Shown here piece after piece: positions 50,745-59,229 of a stretch of DNA of 64,000 nt. Numbering within the stretch: position 1 is the stretch's first letter; each line of letters starts with the position of its first letter. Source of the stretch: Planctomycetota bacterium (GTDB taxonomy: Bacteria; Planctomycetota; Planctomycetia; Pirellulales; PLA5); assembly GCA_003576845.1 (NCBI GenBank), contig QEVJ01000035.1, positions 1 through 64,000 on the forward strand. Reading direction: 5' to 3'. Under the pieces are notes generated by a model that saw only the letters and a program-made list of their open reading frames with translations, made no database searches and was not told the DNA's origin. Position numbers and translations under genes: made by a program.

Positions 50745-52043
50745 ATGCACCAACCGACGACCTGCTTTCCTTGCCGATACGCCCGGTTCGCCGCGCATCT
50801 GGCGGCGACGGCGATGTTTCTTGCTGGGACCGCGGCACGAGCGGCCGATCCGACGATTGCGACGCACGCGCGGTGGGTGACCGCCGTTGCGTTCACGCCC
50901 GACGGGGCGACGCTCGTGACGACCGGCGGCGAGAGCTTGCTGTATCGGCCGGGCGACGTGGTCGTGTGGGACGTGGCGACCGGCAAGCAGAAATCGAAGC
51001 TCGCGGGCCACGAAACGTGCGTGGGGTCGCTCGCCATTTCGCCCGACGGCGCGACGCTGGCAACCGGCGGCATCGACGGAGCGATACGCCTGTGGGACCT
51101 CGCAAGCGGACAAGAGAAAGCCAAGCTCGACAAGCACAAGTTGTGGGTGCGGTCGCTCGCGTTCTCGCCCGATGGGGCGCGGCTGGCTTCGGGAAGCGAA
51201 GACGGAACGGTCGTGATCTGGGACGTTGCCGCCGCGAACGAAGACAAGACGATCAAGGCCCACGAGGGAACGGTGTATTGCGTCGCCTATTCGCCGGACG
51301 GAGCAAAGCTCGCGTCGGCCGGCGGAGAAAAGCTCGTGAAGTTCTGGAATCCGGCCGACGGTGCAGAGACGGGCAAGCTCGAAGGACACGGCGACACGGT
51401 GTGGCGCGTAGCGTTCACGCGCGACGGTTCGAAGATCGTCACCAGCAGCGCCGATCGGACCGTGAAAGTCTGGGACGCGGCCGGCAAGGAACTGTTCACG
51501 CTCGCGGGGCACAAGGATTGGGTCACGTCGTTTGCGATTTCGCCGGACGGCAAGACGCTCATCACCGGCAGCTTTGATCGGACGGTGCGGCAGTGGGATC
51601 TCGAAACGGCGCCGCAATCGGCGCCGTCGGTTGCAGCGGCGATCGCCGCCGAACAAGCGGCTCGACAAGCAGCCATCGCGGCCGACGGCGACGCGGCGAC
51701 GGCGGCCAAGACCGTCGAAACGGCGAAAATGGCCCTGAAGGATGCGGGCGAAGACGCGGCCAAGAAAGAAGCGGCTCAAAAAATGCTCACCGAAGCGGAA
51801 GCCGCGGCAAAGACGGCGAACGATAAGAAGGCGGAAGCCGATAAAGCCGCTGCAGATGCGAAGGCCAAGCTCGACGAGGCGCAGGCCGCGCTGTCCACGG
51901 TGCTCGCCACACTCAAATCGACGATTTGGTCCGTCGCCCTCTCGCCGGACGGCGGAACGCTCGCGGTCGGGAGCCACGCCGAATCGATTCGGATGTGGAA
52001 ACAAGGCGCCTGGCAGCCGATTCATGCCCCGGCGACGCCGTGA
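50745..52043 (+). CDS. Secreted WD40 protein with an alanine-rich helical insert
   Basis: The 432-residue protein has a signal peptide ('HLAATAMFLAGTAARAA') and at least six WD40 blades, each like 'HKLWVRSLAFSPDGARLASGSEDGTVVIWD'. Between the sixth blade and the last partial blade is an Ala/Lys/Glu-rich helix (DNA about 51625-51910, 'AAIAAEQAARQAAIAADGDAATAAKTVETAK'). It is like the insert in the 15319-18618 WD40 protein, but has no cytochrome domain. The start is ATG 50745, with TTG 50739 as an alternative. It is probably extracytoplasmic. Confidence 0.82.
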   Translation: MHQPTTCFPCRYARFAAHLAATAMFLAGTAARAADPTIATHARWVTAVAFTPDGATLVTTGGESLLYRPGDVVVWDVATGKQKSKLAGHETCVGSLAISPDGATLATGGIDGAIRLWDLASGQEKAKLDKHKLWVRSLAFSPDGARLASGSEDGTVVIWDVAAANEDKTIKAHEGTVYCVAYSPDGAKLASAGGEKLVKFWNPADGAETGKLEGHGDTVWRVAFTRDGSKIVTSSADRTVKVWDAAGKELFTLAGHKDWVTSFAISPDGKTLITGSFDRTVRQWDLETAPQSAPSVAAAIAAEQAARQAAIAADGDAATAAKTVETAKMALKDAGEDAAKKEAAQKMLTEAEAAAKTANDKKAEADKAAADAKAKLDEAQAALSTVLATLKSTIWSVALSPDGGTLAVGSHAESIRMWKQGAWQPIHAPATP

Positions 52044-52105
52044 TCGTCTCGGCGCCGACGGCGAGTCGACCCTGCGAACGGTTTTTCAGCAAGGCGATCG
52101 GACCC

Positions 52106-53215
52106 ATGCACAACCTCGACGCCCAGACCGCGACCGCGATTCGCGATGGACTCGCGTGGTTGGCCGAGCAGCAAGGCGACGACGGCGGCTGGCATTCGGC
52201 GACGTATGGCGCGATGCGCGGCGGCGCGGCGATCACGGCGCTCGTGCTGTATGCGGCGAGTTGCGTTAACGAGCAACTTCGAGGCGTACACGGAGCGCGG
52301 TGGCGGCGGGGCGGCGAGTTTCTCGCCCGCGGCGTCGACGACGACGGCTGCCCGCGGAATCCCGACAAGTCCGTCGACTTCCCGACGTATGCGGCCGCGC
52401 TTTTGTTGCTCGCAGCGCCGCGGTTGAAGCTCGACTTGCCGCGGGCGAAGCGGCAGAAGCTCGTCGATTACCTGCTGGCGACGCAGATCGCCGACGCCCG
52501 CGGTTTCGGGCCGAAGGGTCCGCATTACGGCGGCTGGGACCTGACCGGCGACGTGCGGATGCGCGGATTCACGACGGGGGCGAACGTCTCCGTCGTGTGC
52601 TTCGTGCTCGAAGCGCTCGCGGCGGAAAAGACCGACGCAGCCGACGCGGCCCGCAAGGACGCCCTCGCGTGGGTCGCGCGCTGTCAGAACCTGCCGGGCG
52701 AGAACCGCGCTAGCGACGGCGGCTTCTTCTTTCAGGCCGACCGGAACAACGATGCCAACAAGGCCCAGTGGACCGACGAGCGCCACGAATCGCCGCGGTC
52801 GTATGGATCGGCGACGGCGGATGGGTTGCGAGCGCTTGTGGCGACGATCGGCGACGAGGAACAAGTGCGGAAGGACGAGCGCGTCGTGGCGGCGGCGGCG
52901 TGGCTCGATAAGCACACGGAATTGACCGTCGTGCCGGGCTTTCCGCCGCCGCCCGCGGCCGATCCCAAGACGGGCGAAGTCGAGCCGTTCGTCCAATGGC
53001 CGCTGGCGCTGCGGTTTTACTACTACGCATCGCTTGCGCGGACGATCGGCTTCCTGCCGGCCGAATCGCGCGACAAACGACGCGCGGAACTGCGAACGCA
53101 CGTCGTTTCCCTCCAACGGAACGACGGCCGCTGGGAGAACGAAGCACATCACATGCGCGAGAACGATCCGCTGATTGCAACGAGCTTGGCGCTCGTGGCA
53201 CTGGCGGATTCATAA
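52106..53215 (+). CDS. Terpene-cyclase/prenyltransferase-fold (alpha-alpha toroid) protein
   Basis: The 369-residue protein has the alpha-alpha barrel repeat: 'AIRDGLAWLAEQQGDDGGWHSA', 'GPHYGGWDLTGDVRMRGFTTGANVSVVCFVLEALAAEKT', and 'RNDGRWENE', each with the QxxDGxW-type phrase of squalene-cyclase-like enzymes. It lacks the DXDD acid motif of squalene-hopene cyclases that I would expect, so its reaction is unknown. There is no signal peptide. ATG 52106 is chosen; GTG 52040 overlapping the WD40 stop is an alternative. The B3/4 gene follows after 6 nt. Confidence 0.65.
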   Translation: MHNLDAQTATAIRDGLAWLAEQQGDDGGWHSATYGAMRGGAAITALVLYAASCVNEQLRGVHGARWRRGGEFLARGVDDDGCPRNPDKSVDFPTYAAALLLLAAPRLKLDLPRAKRQKLVDYLLATQIADARGFGPKGPHYGGWDLTGDVRMRGFTTGANVSVVCFVLEALAAEKTDAADAARKDALAWVARCQNLPGENRASDGGFFFQADRNNDANKAQWTDERHESPRSYGSATADGLRALVATIGDEEQVRKDERVVAAAAWLDKHTELTVVPGFPPPPAADPKTGEVEPFVQWPLALRFYYYASLARTIGFLPAESRDKRRAELRTHVVSLQRNDGRWENEAHHMRENDPLIATSLALVALADS

Positions 53216-53221
53216 GGAGTC

Positions 53222-53857
53222 GTGCGCGTGCTCGACGTTTCTCCGCATCCCCTGCTCGATCTCGCGGCGTTCACGGCCGAGCTTCCTCGGCCGCTCGGCG
53301 AGATCGAATCGTCCCCCGAGTTGCTCGCCCTGTTTATGCCGGGCGCGACCGGGCCGATGTCGTCGAGCGACACGGTGCGCGAGGCGGTGCGAAAGCTCCT
53401 GCGGCACGGCGGGTTTCGCCCGACGGGCCGGAGTAAACCGGCTTCCGAGTATTTGATCAAGGCGGTCGCCGAGGGGTTGCTGCGGCCGATCAATCTCGCC
53501 GTCGACGCCTGCAACGCCGTGTCGCTGCACAGCGGCATGCCGATCAGCGTTGTCGACCTGGACAAGGCCGTCGCGCCGCTTTCGGTGAGCATCGCGCCCG
53601 AGGGAGCAAAGTACGTCTTCAACGCCTCGGGACAGGAGATCGACTTGGGCGGGCTGCTGTGCCTCTGCGACGCGGCGGGGCCGTGCGCGAACGCCGTCAA
53701 GGACGCCCAACGAACCAAGGTCGACGCCAACACGCGACGAACGCTGTCGATCGTCTGGGGCACAAACGCTCTCCCAGGTCGGGCGGCGGAAACGGCGCGA
53801 TGGTATCGGGAGATACTCGAACGGCACGGCGTCGTTACGCACGATGCCCTGGTCTGA
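53222..53857 (+). CDS. Stand-alone B3/4-domain protein (phenylalanyl-tRNA synthetase beta-like)
   Basis: The 211-residue protein matches the B3/B4 tRNA-synthetase-like domain family: 'RPINLAVDACNAVSLHSGMPISVVDLDKA' and 'NALPGRAAETARWYREILERHGV'. In PheRS this domain edits mischarged tRNA, but stand-alone proteins have no known reaction. The start is GTG 53222 with GGAGTCG upstream. It is 6 nt after the terpene-cyclase-fold gene, so they are probably cotranscribed. Confidence 0.75.
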   Translation: MRVLDVSPHPLLDLAAFTAELPRPLGEIESSPELLALFMPGATGPMSSSDTVREAVRKLLRHGGFRPTGRSKPASEYLIKAVAEGLLRPINLAVDACNAVSLHSGMPISVVDLDKAVAPLSVSIAPEGAKYVFNASGQEIDLGGLLCLCDAAGPCANAVKDAQRTKVDANTRRTLSIVWGTNALPGRAAETARWYREILERHGVVTHDALV

Positions 53858-53906
53858 ATCTGCTTTCATTCGGCGGCTTGCTCGACTAATCTGGGCGGAC
53901 GGGAAG

Positions 53907-53966
53907 GTTGAGTTGGTTACTTTTTTAACGCAGAGGCCGCGGAGGTTGCGCAGAGGGCGCAGAGAA
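53907..53966 (+). repeat. CGCAGAGG-type dispersed repeat, copy 2
   Basis: GTTGAGTTGG followed by TTTTTTAACGCAGAG and GCGCAGAGG-type units, as at 18692-18751. It lies upstream of the DUF1080 gene. Confidence 0.8.
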
Positions 53967-54092
53967 GAACGATACCGATGCGGTCCGCAGATGGCTCAGA
54001 TGTGCGCCGATTCGTCAGCGCTACTCGGCTCGCCGATATCAGTTCATTATAGGAATGCCTTTCCATCGTTATTCGCATCGAGGAGCGCTATT

Positions 54093-54728
54093 ATGTTGTT
54101 GCGTGCTTTTGCATTGGTCCTGGTATTGATTTCTTCCGGCTTCGTTCGCGCGGCCGACGATGAGAAGCCCGTCGCCCTGTTCGACGGCAAGTCGTTCGAC
54201 GGTTGGGAGGGGAACCTCGACGTGTTTCGGATCGAAGACGGGGCGATCGTCGGCGGGTCGCTGAAGAAGGACGTCGCCCGCAACGAGTTCCTATGCACCA
54301 AAAAGGAATACGGCGACTTCGACTTGCGGCTCAAGTTCAAGCTGCTCGGCAAAGGCGCGAACGCCGGCGTGCAGATTCGCACCAAGCGGATTCCCAATCA
54401 CCACGAAGTCAGCGGCTATCAGGCCGATCTCGGCGACGGCTACTGGGGCGCACTCTACGACGAATCGCGGCGGAACAAGATTCTCGCCGCGCCCAAGCAG
54501 GGAACGCTCGACAAGGCGCTCAAGCGCGACGACTGGAACGACTACCGCATCCGCTGCGAAGGCAAACGGATTCAGCTTTGGGTCAACGGCGTCCAGACGG
54601 TCGATTACACGGAGCAGGACAAGGACATCGCCGAACGTGGCGTAATCGCCGTCCAAATCCACGGCGGCCCGCCGAGCGAAGCGTGGTACAAGGACATCGC
54701 GCTCGTCGAACTGCCGGCAGACAAGTGA
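54093..54728 (+). CDS. Secreted DUF1080 protein (3-keto-disaccharide hydrolase family)
   Basis: The 211-residue protein has a signal peptide ('ALVLVLISSGFVRA') and the DUF1080 jelly-roll: 'ALFDGKSFDGWEG', 'WLGKGANAGVQIRTKRIPNHHEVSGYQADLGDGYWG' style text, 'GTLDKALKRDDWNDYRIRCEGKRIQLWVNGVQTVDY' and a closing 'GVIAVQIHGGPPSEAWYKDIAL'. DUF1080 proteins are very common in planctomycetes; some hydrolyse 3-keto-disaccharides. ATG 54093 follows AGGAGCGCT. The start is preceded by a CGCAGAGG repeat. It is probably periplasmic or secreted. Confidence 0.88.
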   Translation: MLLRAFALVLVLISSGFVRAADDEKPVALFDGKSFDGWEGNLDVFRIEDGAIVGGSLKKDVARNEFLCTKKEYGDFDLRLKFKLLGKGANAGVQIRTKRIPNHHEVSGYQADLGDGYWGALYDESRRNKILAAPKQGTLDKALKRDDWNDYRIRCEGKRIQLWVNGVQTVDYTEQDKDIAERGVIAVQIHGGPPSEAWYKDIALVELPADK

Positions 54729-54746
54729 TTAGGAAATTCAAAAGGC

Positions 54747-54848
54747 AGAATGAAAAATGAAGAATGAAGCAGGCGGGCGACGCCGAACCCGCGCGGTAGC
54801 CGGCTGATGCTTTACATTTTGCACTTTTCATTTTGTATTCTTCATTCT
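54747..54848. repeat. Inverted AT-rich repeat between the DUF1080 gene and its convergent neighbour
   Basis: GGCAGAATGAAAAATGAAG (54747-) and, on the far side, TTTTGCACTTTTCATTTTG ending in TTCTTCATTCT (54809-54848) can pair. The right side relates to 15258-15290. It sits in the gap between the two convergent genes and may end transcription from either side. Confidence 0.75.
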
Positions 54849-55885
54849 CGCGTGTCGGCCGCGCCCGGCGGTTTACTAAGGATCGTCCGCATTTCATCGA
54901 GGATCCGCGGCGTTTTGACGTCCGTCTCGCCGGTGACGAGCAGCACGAAGTTGTCGGCGAGGATTTCCTCCGCGTGGATGATGTAGCCCGTGTTCCGGCC
55001 GATCTTGTCGTGATACGACGGCGTTTTGGCGGGGTCGAGAAGCTGCGGTTTGCCGTCGACGAGCCGCGCGGCGAACTTGCCCCCGGCGGTTTTTTCGACG
55101 GCGATCAAGCGGAACTGCATGTGGGCGAAGAACTCCTTGCCCCCGGCGGCATCGTACTTCGCGGAGTCGGCCAAGAGAATCGGCACGACCAGCACCGGCT
55201 TATCGTCGACCGCGATTCCCACCGCATGTTCGAGCGTCGGCGCGTCGGGATTCGTAATCCTGCGCGCGGCCAACTCCTCGCGCAGCATCACCGCGCCACA
55301 CCGCGAGAAACCGACGACCGCATAGAGCCGTTCGCGGAGTTCTTCGTTGTGGCTCGAAAGAATGTGAAACAGCTCGTGCAACAACAACCGTTCGAGCGAT
55401 TCGCCGCCGCGGCCGCCGACGATGTTCCGCGGTAGGACAATGGCGTTCTGCCGGCAATACGCGGCGCGGCCTTCTTCCTTGCCGGTCGTTTGGATCAAGA
55501 GAATCTCCCGCGGCCAGGGAAGCTTCCACGGCCGCAACCGTTCGCGAACTTTTTCGAGCGCGGCGGCGAGTTTCTGGCGATCGGCGTCGCTCCAGGTGAT
55601 CGCTTCGCCGGCCGCGAACTTGAGATACTCGTCGACGGAAACGTCGCGGTCGGTCTTGAGGCGCGCCTGCCGATCCCACGGGCTTTGGGCGTCGACGAAC
55701 CGGTCGCGCTTGCCGAGCACCGCCTGGCCTTGCTCGTCGGTGGCGAAGCGAATGCTCGTATCGGCCGCGATCGGCACGACCGCGTTTGCCGAGTCGTCGC
55801 CGACTGCGATCGAACCGCCGAGCAGCGCAACGCCGATCGCCGCGGCAGCGACGCAACACGGCGCGTTCACTCGCCCAACACCCAT
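54842..55885 (-). CDS. Secreted HExxH-motif protein (putative zinc metallopeptidase)
   Basis: The 347-residue protein has an N-terminal signal segment ('CCVAAAAIGVALLGGSIAVGDDS'), and the zinc-binding motif 'LLLHELFHILSSHNEELRERLY', with HELFH as the catalytic helix. The rest is alpha/beta without further peptidase signature, so it could be a peptidase or an inactive relative. It is the last gene of a four-gene minus-strand run; its start overlaps the HAD gene by 19 nt. Confidence 0.7.
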   Translation of the reverse strand: MGVGRVNAPCCVAAAAIGVALLGGSIAVGDDSANAVVPIAADTSIRFATDEQGQAVLGKRDRFVDAQSPWDRQARLKTDRDVSVDEYLKFAAGEAITWSDADRQKLAAALEKVRERLRPWKLPWPREILLIQTTGKEEGRAAYCRQNAIVLPRNIVGGRGGESLERLLLHELFHILSSHNEELRERLYAVVGFSRCGAVMLREELAARRITNPDAPTLEHAVGIAVDDKPVLVVPILLADSAKYDAAGGKEFFAHMQFRLIAVEKTAGGKFAARLVDGKPQLLDPAKTPSYHDKIGRNTGYIIHAEEILADNFVLLVTGETDVKTPRILDEMRTILSKPPGAADTRE

Positions 55886-56706
55886 CGCACCACCTCCACG
55901 AGTCCGTCGTCGTCGTGCGTCGGCGCGATCCGGTCGGCCGCCGCTTTGAGTTCCGGCACGGCGTTTCCCATCGCGACGCCCAAGCCCGCGCCACGGATCA
56001 TCGGCAGATCGTTCACGTCGTCGCCGACGGCACAAATCTCTTCCGCGGCGATGTTCCAGGATTCCGCCAGCCACATCACGCCCGACCATTTGGTCATTTC
56101 GCGAGCCGCGATCTCGCACATGAAGCCTTCGTACCGCGGGCTGCGCAGGACGTGTATGTATAGCTCGCCCGGCAGCCGCGCGTCGAGCTGCTCGTGCATC
56201 GCGAACATCTCTTCGCGCGTGCCGATTGCAAATCCCGCAAACGCGCCCTCGGGCGGAGCGGCGACTAGGTCGGGCGTGTGCCGCCCGTTCGTCGGATTCA
56301 AGCGAATGAACTGCGCGAGCTCGCTTCGCCGCGGCGGGTCTACCGGGAAGTGATACTCGTAGCCCGCCGTGAACGTGTCGGTATACACGACCGGATCGTA
56401 CCCGGCGTCGTGAACGGTGGTGAGCACTTCGCCCAGTACATGGCGGGGAAAGTCGGCGCGAAACAGCGTGCGATGGTCGCTCGGCCGCTTGATGAGCGAA
56501 CCGCACGAAGAAACGATCGGCGTGTCCAGGCCAAGCTCGACGGCCAGCGGCCGCGAACGGCCATACTGCCGGCCAGTCACGAGAACGACGCGCACGCCAG
56601 CGGCCGCGGCACGCCGCACGGCCTCGGCGACCGCGGGCGTAAGCTCGTCGCGGCTATTGACCAGCGTGCCGTCGATGTCAACGGCTAGGAGACGATAGTT
56701 GGGCAA
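55867..56706 (-). CDS. HAD-superfamily (Cof-type) hydrolase
   Basis: The 279-residue protein has all HAD motifs: 'LLAVDIDGTLVNSRDELTPAV' (motif I, DxD), 'VVLVTGRQYG' (motif II), and 'ICAVGDDVNDLPMIRGAGLGVAMGNAVPELKAAAD' (motifs III/IV). It removes phosphate from a small metabolite, probably a sugar phosphate; the substrate is unknown. The start is probably TTG 56706, since the upstream frame overlaps the membrane-protein gene. It overlaps the neighbouring genes on both sides. Confidence 0.85.
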   Translation of the reverse strand: MPNYRLLAVDIDGTLVNSRDELTPAVAEAVRRAAAAGVRVVLVTGRQYGRSRPLAVELGLDTPIVSSCGSLIKRPSDHRTLFRADFPRHVLGEVLTTVHDAGYDPVVYTDTFTAGYEYHFPVDPPRRSELAQFIRLNPTNGRHTPDLVAAPPEGAFAGFAIGTREEMFAMHEQLDARLPGELYIHVLRSPRYEGFMCEIAAREMTKWSGVMWLAESWNIAAEEICAVGDDVNDLPMIRGAGLGVAMGNAVPELKAAADRIAPTHDDDGLVEVVRWVLGE

Positions 56707-57505
56707 AGGGAGTCTTCTCAATGAGCAAGTAGAGACAGAGCGAACCGAGCGCGGCAACAAGCAGGATCGAAAGCGGCAACGCGGAAAAGTAAAGCGTAAG
56801 TGCCAGCATTGAGAATGTTGCAAGGCACGTTGTAAGGCCGTAAGTGTTCGCCAAGGTGCGGCAACCTCGCGCGCAAAAGTACGCAATCATGCCGATGATC
56901 GTGGTCAGCGCCACCGGCTCAATGATGTCCACTCCCAAGCCGGCACGAATTGCTTCGATCCATCGCAACATCACTAGCATCCCGATAGGGATTGCGAAAC
57001 ATGCCAGCGCGGCGAGCGATACGCGGCGCCAGACTATACGCTGGCCGTTACGAGCTCGCCATGCTGCGAATGCGGCGACGATGAGCGATACGTTGACCGT
57101 GTAGGCTACCCAGTGCTCCTTGATCGCGACAGCAAACGCGAGGGGAATGTGCGCGAAGTCGTCCGCGGGAACGAGTTCACCCGATTCGATCCACCACGCT
57201 CGATGGTAAAACACGTTCCACGGCGAGGCGGTGAATGCGATCCCGCGATCGTCGGACGTCCGAGTCACCACCAGATTGCGGCGATACTCGGTTTCTGCGA
57301 GTACCTCACCGTCGGGCTTGCGGAGAATCAGTTTAACTGGATCGGTAAACACTATGCCATCAGTCCAATGCTGAACGACTTCGAACGGTTCGCCGTTGGG
57401 CGCGGTGAGCGTGGTTTCGACGTGCTCATAATCCTCATGTGCGAGCGTCTGCGTCGGCACACCGACCGCAAACACACCAAACGTAATGAAAGCGATCAAT
57501 CGCAT
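56678..57505 (-). CDS. Membrane protein of unknown function in the ABC-ATPase operon
   Basis: The 275-residue protein has an N-terminal signal segment ('FITFGVFAVGVPTQTLA'), an extracytoplasmic beta-rich part ('HVETTLTAPNGEPFEVVQHWTDGIVFTDPVKLILRKPDGEVL', about 25-140), and five or so transmembrane helices from about residue 145. I recognise no family. Its ATG 57505 overlaps the end of the ABC-ATPase gene by 10 nt, and its 3' end overlaps the HAD gene by 29 nt, so the three are translationally coupled. Confidence 0.65.
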   Translation of the reverse strand: MRLIAFITFGVFAVGVPTQTLAHEDYEHVETTLTAPNGEPFEVVQHWTDGIVFTDPVKLILRKPDGEVLAETEYRRNLVVTRTSDDRGIAFTASPWNVFYHRAWWIESGELVPADDFAHIPLAFAVAIKEHWVAYTVNVSLIVAAFAAWRARNGQRIVWRRVSLAALACFAIPIGMLVMLRWIEAIRAGLGVDIIEPVALTTIIGMIAYFCARGCRTLANTYGLTTCLATFSMLALTLYFSALPLSILLVAALGSLCLYLLIEKTPFAQLSSPSR

Positions 57506-58644
57506 AGTCGGTCCGCGAAGGGATTCGCCTCGTACAGTGTGGCTTTCCAGCACGCCACCAAATGCTCCTCGCCGATCAACCGCTGCGGCTCCTCGCGGCA
57601 CCTCGCTTCCACCAGCGGACACCGATCCGCAAACGGGCAGCCCACCGGCTCGTACTCCGGCGAGCCGATCTCGCCTTGTAATACGATCCGCTCGCGGGTT
57701 CGTTCGCGCACCGGGTCGGGAACCGGTGCGGCGGAGAGGAGGGCTTGCGTGTAGGGATGCCGCGGGTTGCGGTATAGCTCGGCGGCGTCGGCTAGCTCGA
57801 CGATCCGGCCCAGGTACATCACGCCGACGCGGTGCGAAATGTGCCGCACCACCGCCAGATTGTGGGCGATGAACAGATACGCGAGGCCAAACTGCTGCTG
57901 CAAGTCCATCAGCAGGTTGATGACTTGGGCCTGAATCGACACGTCGAGGGCCGAGACCGGTTCGTCGCAGACGATCAGTTCCGGACCCGCCGCGAGCGCC
58001 CGAGCGATGCCGATCCGCTGCCGCTGCCCGCCGGAAAACTCGTGCGGATAGCGATTGAGAAACCGCGGGTTGAGGCCGACCAACTCCATCAGCCGCAGCG
58101 TTTCAAGCTGCCGCGTCCGCCGGTCGTAGAGGCCGAAAATCTTCATCGGCTCGGTGATCGTGCGTCCGACGGTCATCCGCGGATTGAGCGACGCCATCGG
58201 GTCTTGAAACACCATTTGCATCCGCCGGCGATAGGGAAGTATCGCCTTCGCCGAAAGTCGGTCAATCCGCGCGCCGTCGAGGAGCACTTCGCCCGCGGTC
58301 GGCGGTACAAGGTTCACGATCGCCCGAGCGGTGGTCGACTTGCCGCAGCCCGACTCGCCGACCAATCCCAGCGTCTCGCCGGGCCGAACAGAAAACGAAA
58401 CGCCATCCACCGCCCGCACCACCCGCTCCCGCCGCCGCCACGGCGGACCATGCCACGACGAGAAATGCACGGCCAGTTCGCGCACTTCCAGCAGCGGCAC
58501 GGGCAGACCGCAGGCCGGAGGCGCGAGACCGGTGGATTGGGCGGTTGTTGTGGCGATGGCGAGGCTTCCGGCAGAGTGGTGAGACCATTCGGTCGACCAA
58601 ATGGCACGGTCGGGAGACCGTGCCATAACGCGAGCGCGACGCAT
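57496..58644 (-). CDS. Peptide/nickel ABC transporter ATPase (DppF/OppF type)
   Basis: The protein has the ABC signature: Walker A '[20 protein letters not shown]', '[18 protein letters not shown]' signature, Walker B '[12 protein letters not shown]', and the OppF C-terminal cysteine-bearing '[19 protein letters not shown]'. It should energise peptide uptake, but no permease or binding-protein gene is present. The conserved core starts near '[12 protein letters not shown]'. Its first 48 codons are repeat-derived (including the palindrome 58601-58626), so the true start may be GTG 58500 rather than ATG 58644 or 58623. It begins a minus-strand run of four overlapping genes. Confidence 0.85.
   Translation of the reverse strand: MRRARVMARSPDRAIWSTEWSHHSAGSLAIATTTAQSTGLAPPACGLPVPLLEVRELAVHFSSWHGPPWRRRERVVRAVDGVSFSVRPGETLGLVGESGCGKSTTARAIVNLVPPTAGEVLLDGARIDRLSAKAILPYRRRMQMVFQDPMASLNPRMTVGRTITEPMKIFGLYDRRTRQLETLRLMELVGLNPRFLNRYPHEFSGGQRQRIGIARALAAGPELIVCDEPVSALDVSIQAQVINLLMDLQQQFGLAYLFIAHNLAVVRHISHRVGVMYLGRIVELADAAELYRNPRHPYTQALLSAAPVPDPVRERTRERIVLQGEIGSPEYEPVGCPFADRCPLVEARCREEPQRLIGEEHLVACWKATLYEANPFADRLCD
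58601..58626. repeat. Palindrome ATGGCACGGT/ACCGTGCCAT at the 5' end of the ABC-ATPase frame
   Basis: Arms of 10 bp (58601-58610 and 58617-58626) around CGGGAG. It lies in the N-terminal codons of the ABC-ATPase frame ('[10 protein letters not shown]'). Confidence 0.9.
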
Positions 58645-58681
58645 CTTTTACAATACGTGAAAGACCACACGTCGCCCACCG

Positions 58682-58755
58682 TGAATCCCCGAATGCCGAA
58701 TCCCGAATCCCGACGTCCGCATTCCCCGACCCCCGACCCCCGACCAACGATCCCC
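58682..58755 (+). repeat. GAATCCC/CCCGACC dispersed repeat supplying the RuvX N-terminus
   Basis: It reads GAATCCCCGAATGCCGAATC, then GACCCCCGACCCCCGACC, in the same order as 701-772. It contains the possible start codons GTG 58681 and ATG 58693. Confidence 0.85.
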
Positions 58756-59229
58756 GGCCGCGTCGTCGCCGTCGACTACGGCACGGTCCGCATCGGGCTG
58801 GCGATCAGCGACCCTGCGCGGACGCTGGCCAGCCCGCTGTCGATCTACGCGCGGCGCGATAAAATAACGGATGCGGCGTTCTTCAAGCGGCTCGCGGCGG
58901 AAGAGCGCGTCGCGCGGTTCGTGGTGGGCTTGCCGGTGCACAACGACGGACGCGAGAGCCAAAAATCGTTCGAGGCCCGCGAGTTCGGCCGCTGGCTCGG
59001 CGAGACGACGAACGTGCCGGTCGACTACTTCGACGAACGGTTCACCACGGCCCAAGCGGAAGAGCACCTGCTCGCCGCGGGACTGACCAAGAAGCGCCGC
59101 AAGGAGCGTCTCGACAAGCTCGCCGCGCAGATCCTCTTGGCGGCCTATCTCGAAGCCGGCTGCCGGAGCGACGAAGCGCCGCAAGGTCTCGAAGATCGCC
59201 GCGAAGTTCGGCGGGAGCAAGGGCCATGA
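58693..59229 (+). CDS. ruvX: Putative pre-16S rRNA nuclease/Holliday-junction resolvase RuvX (YqgF)
   Basis: The core 'GRVVAVDYGTVRIGLAISDP' carries the YqgF fold and its first acidic residue; 'RFVVGLPVHNDG' and 'VDYFDERFTTAQAEEHL' carry the next acids; 'RLDKLAAQILLAAYLE' ends the fold. YqgF matures the 16S rRNA 5' end in E. coli. The first 20-25 residues ('PNPESRRPHSPTPDPRP') come from the repeat at 58682-58755 and have no counterpart in the family. The start may be GTG 58681 or ATG 58693. Its TGA overlaps the SDR ATG (ATGA). Confidence 0.88.
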   Translation: MPNPESRRPHSPTPDPRPTIPGRVVAVDYGTVRIGLAISDPARTLASPLSIYARRDKITDAAFFKRLAAEERVARFVVGLPVHNDGRESQKSFEAREFGRWLGETTNVPVDYFDERFTTAQAEEHLLAAGLTKKRRKERLDKLAAQILLAAYLEAGCRSDEAPQGLEDRREVRREQGP

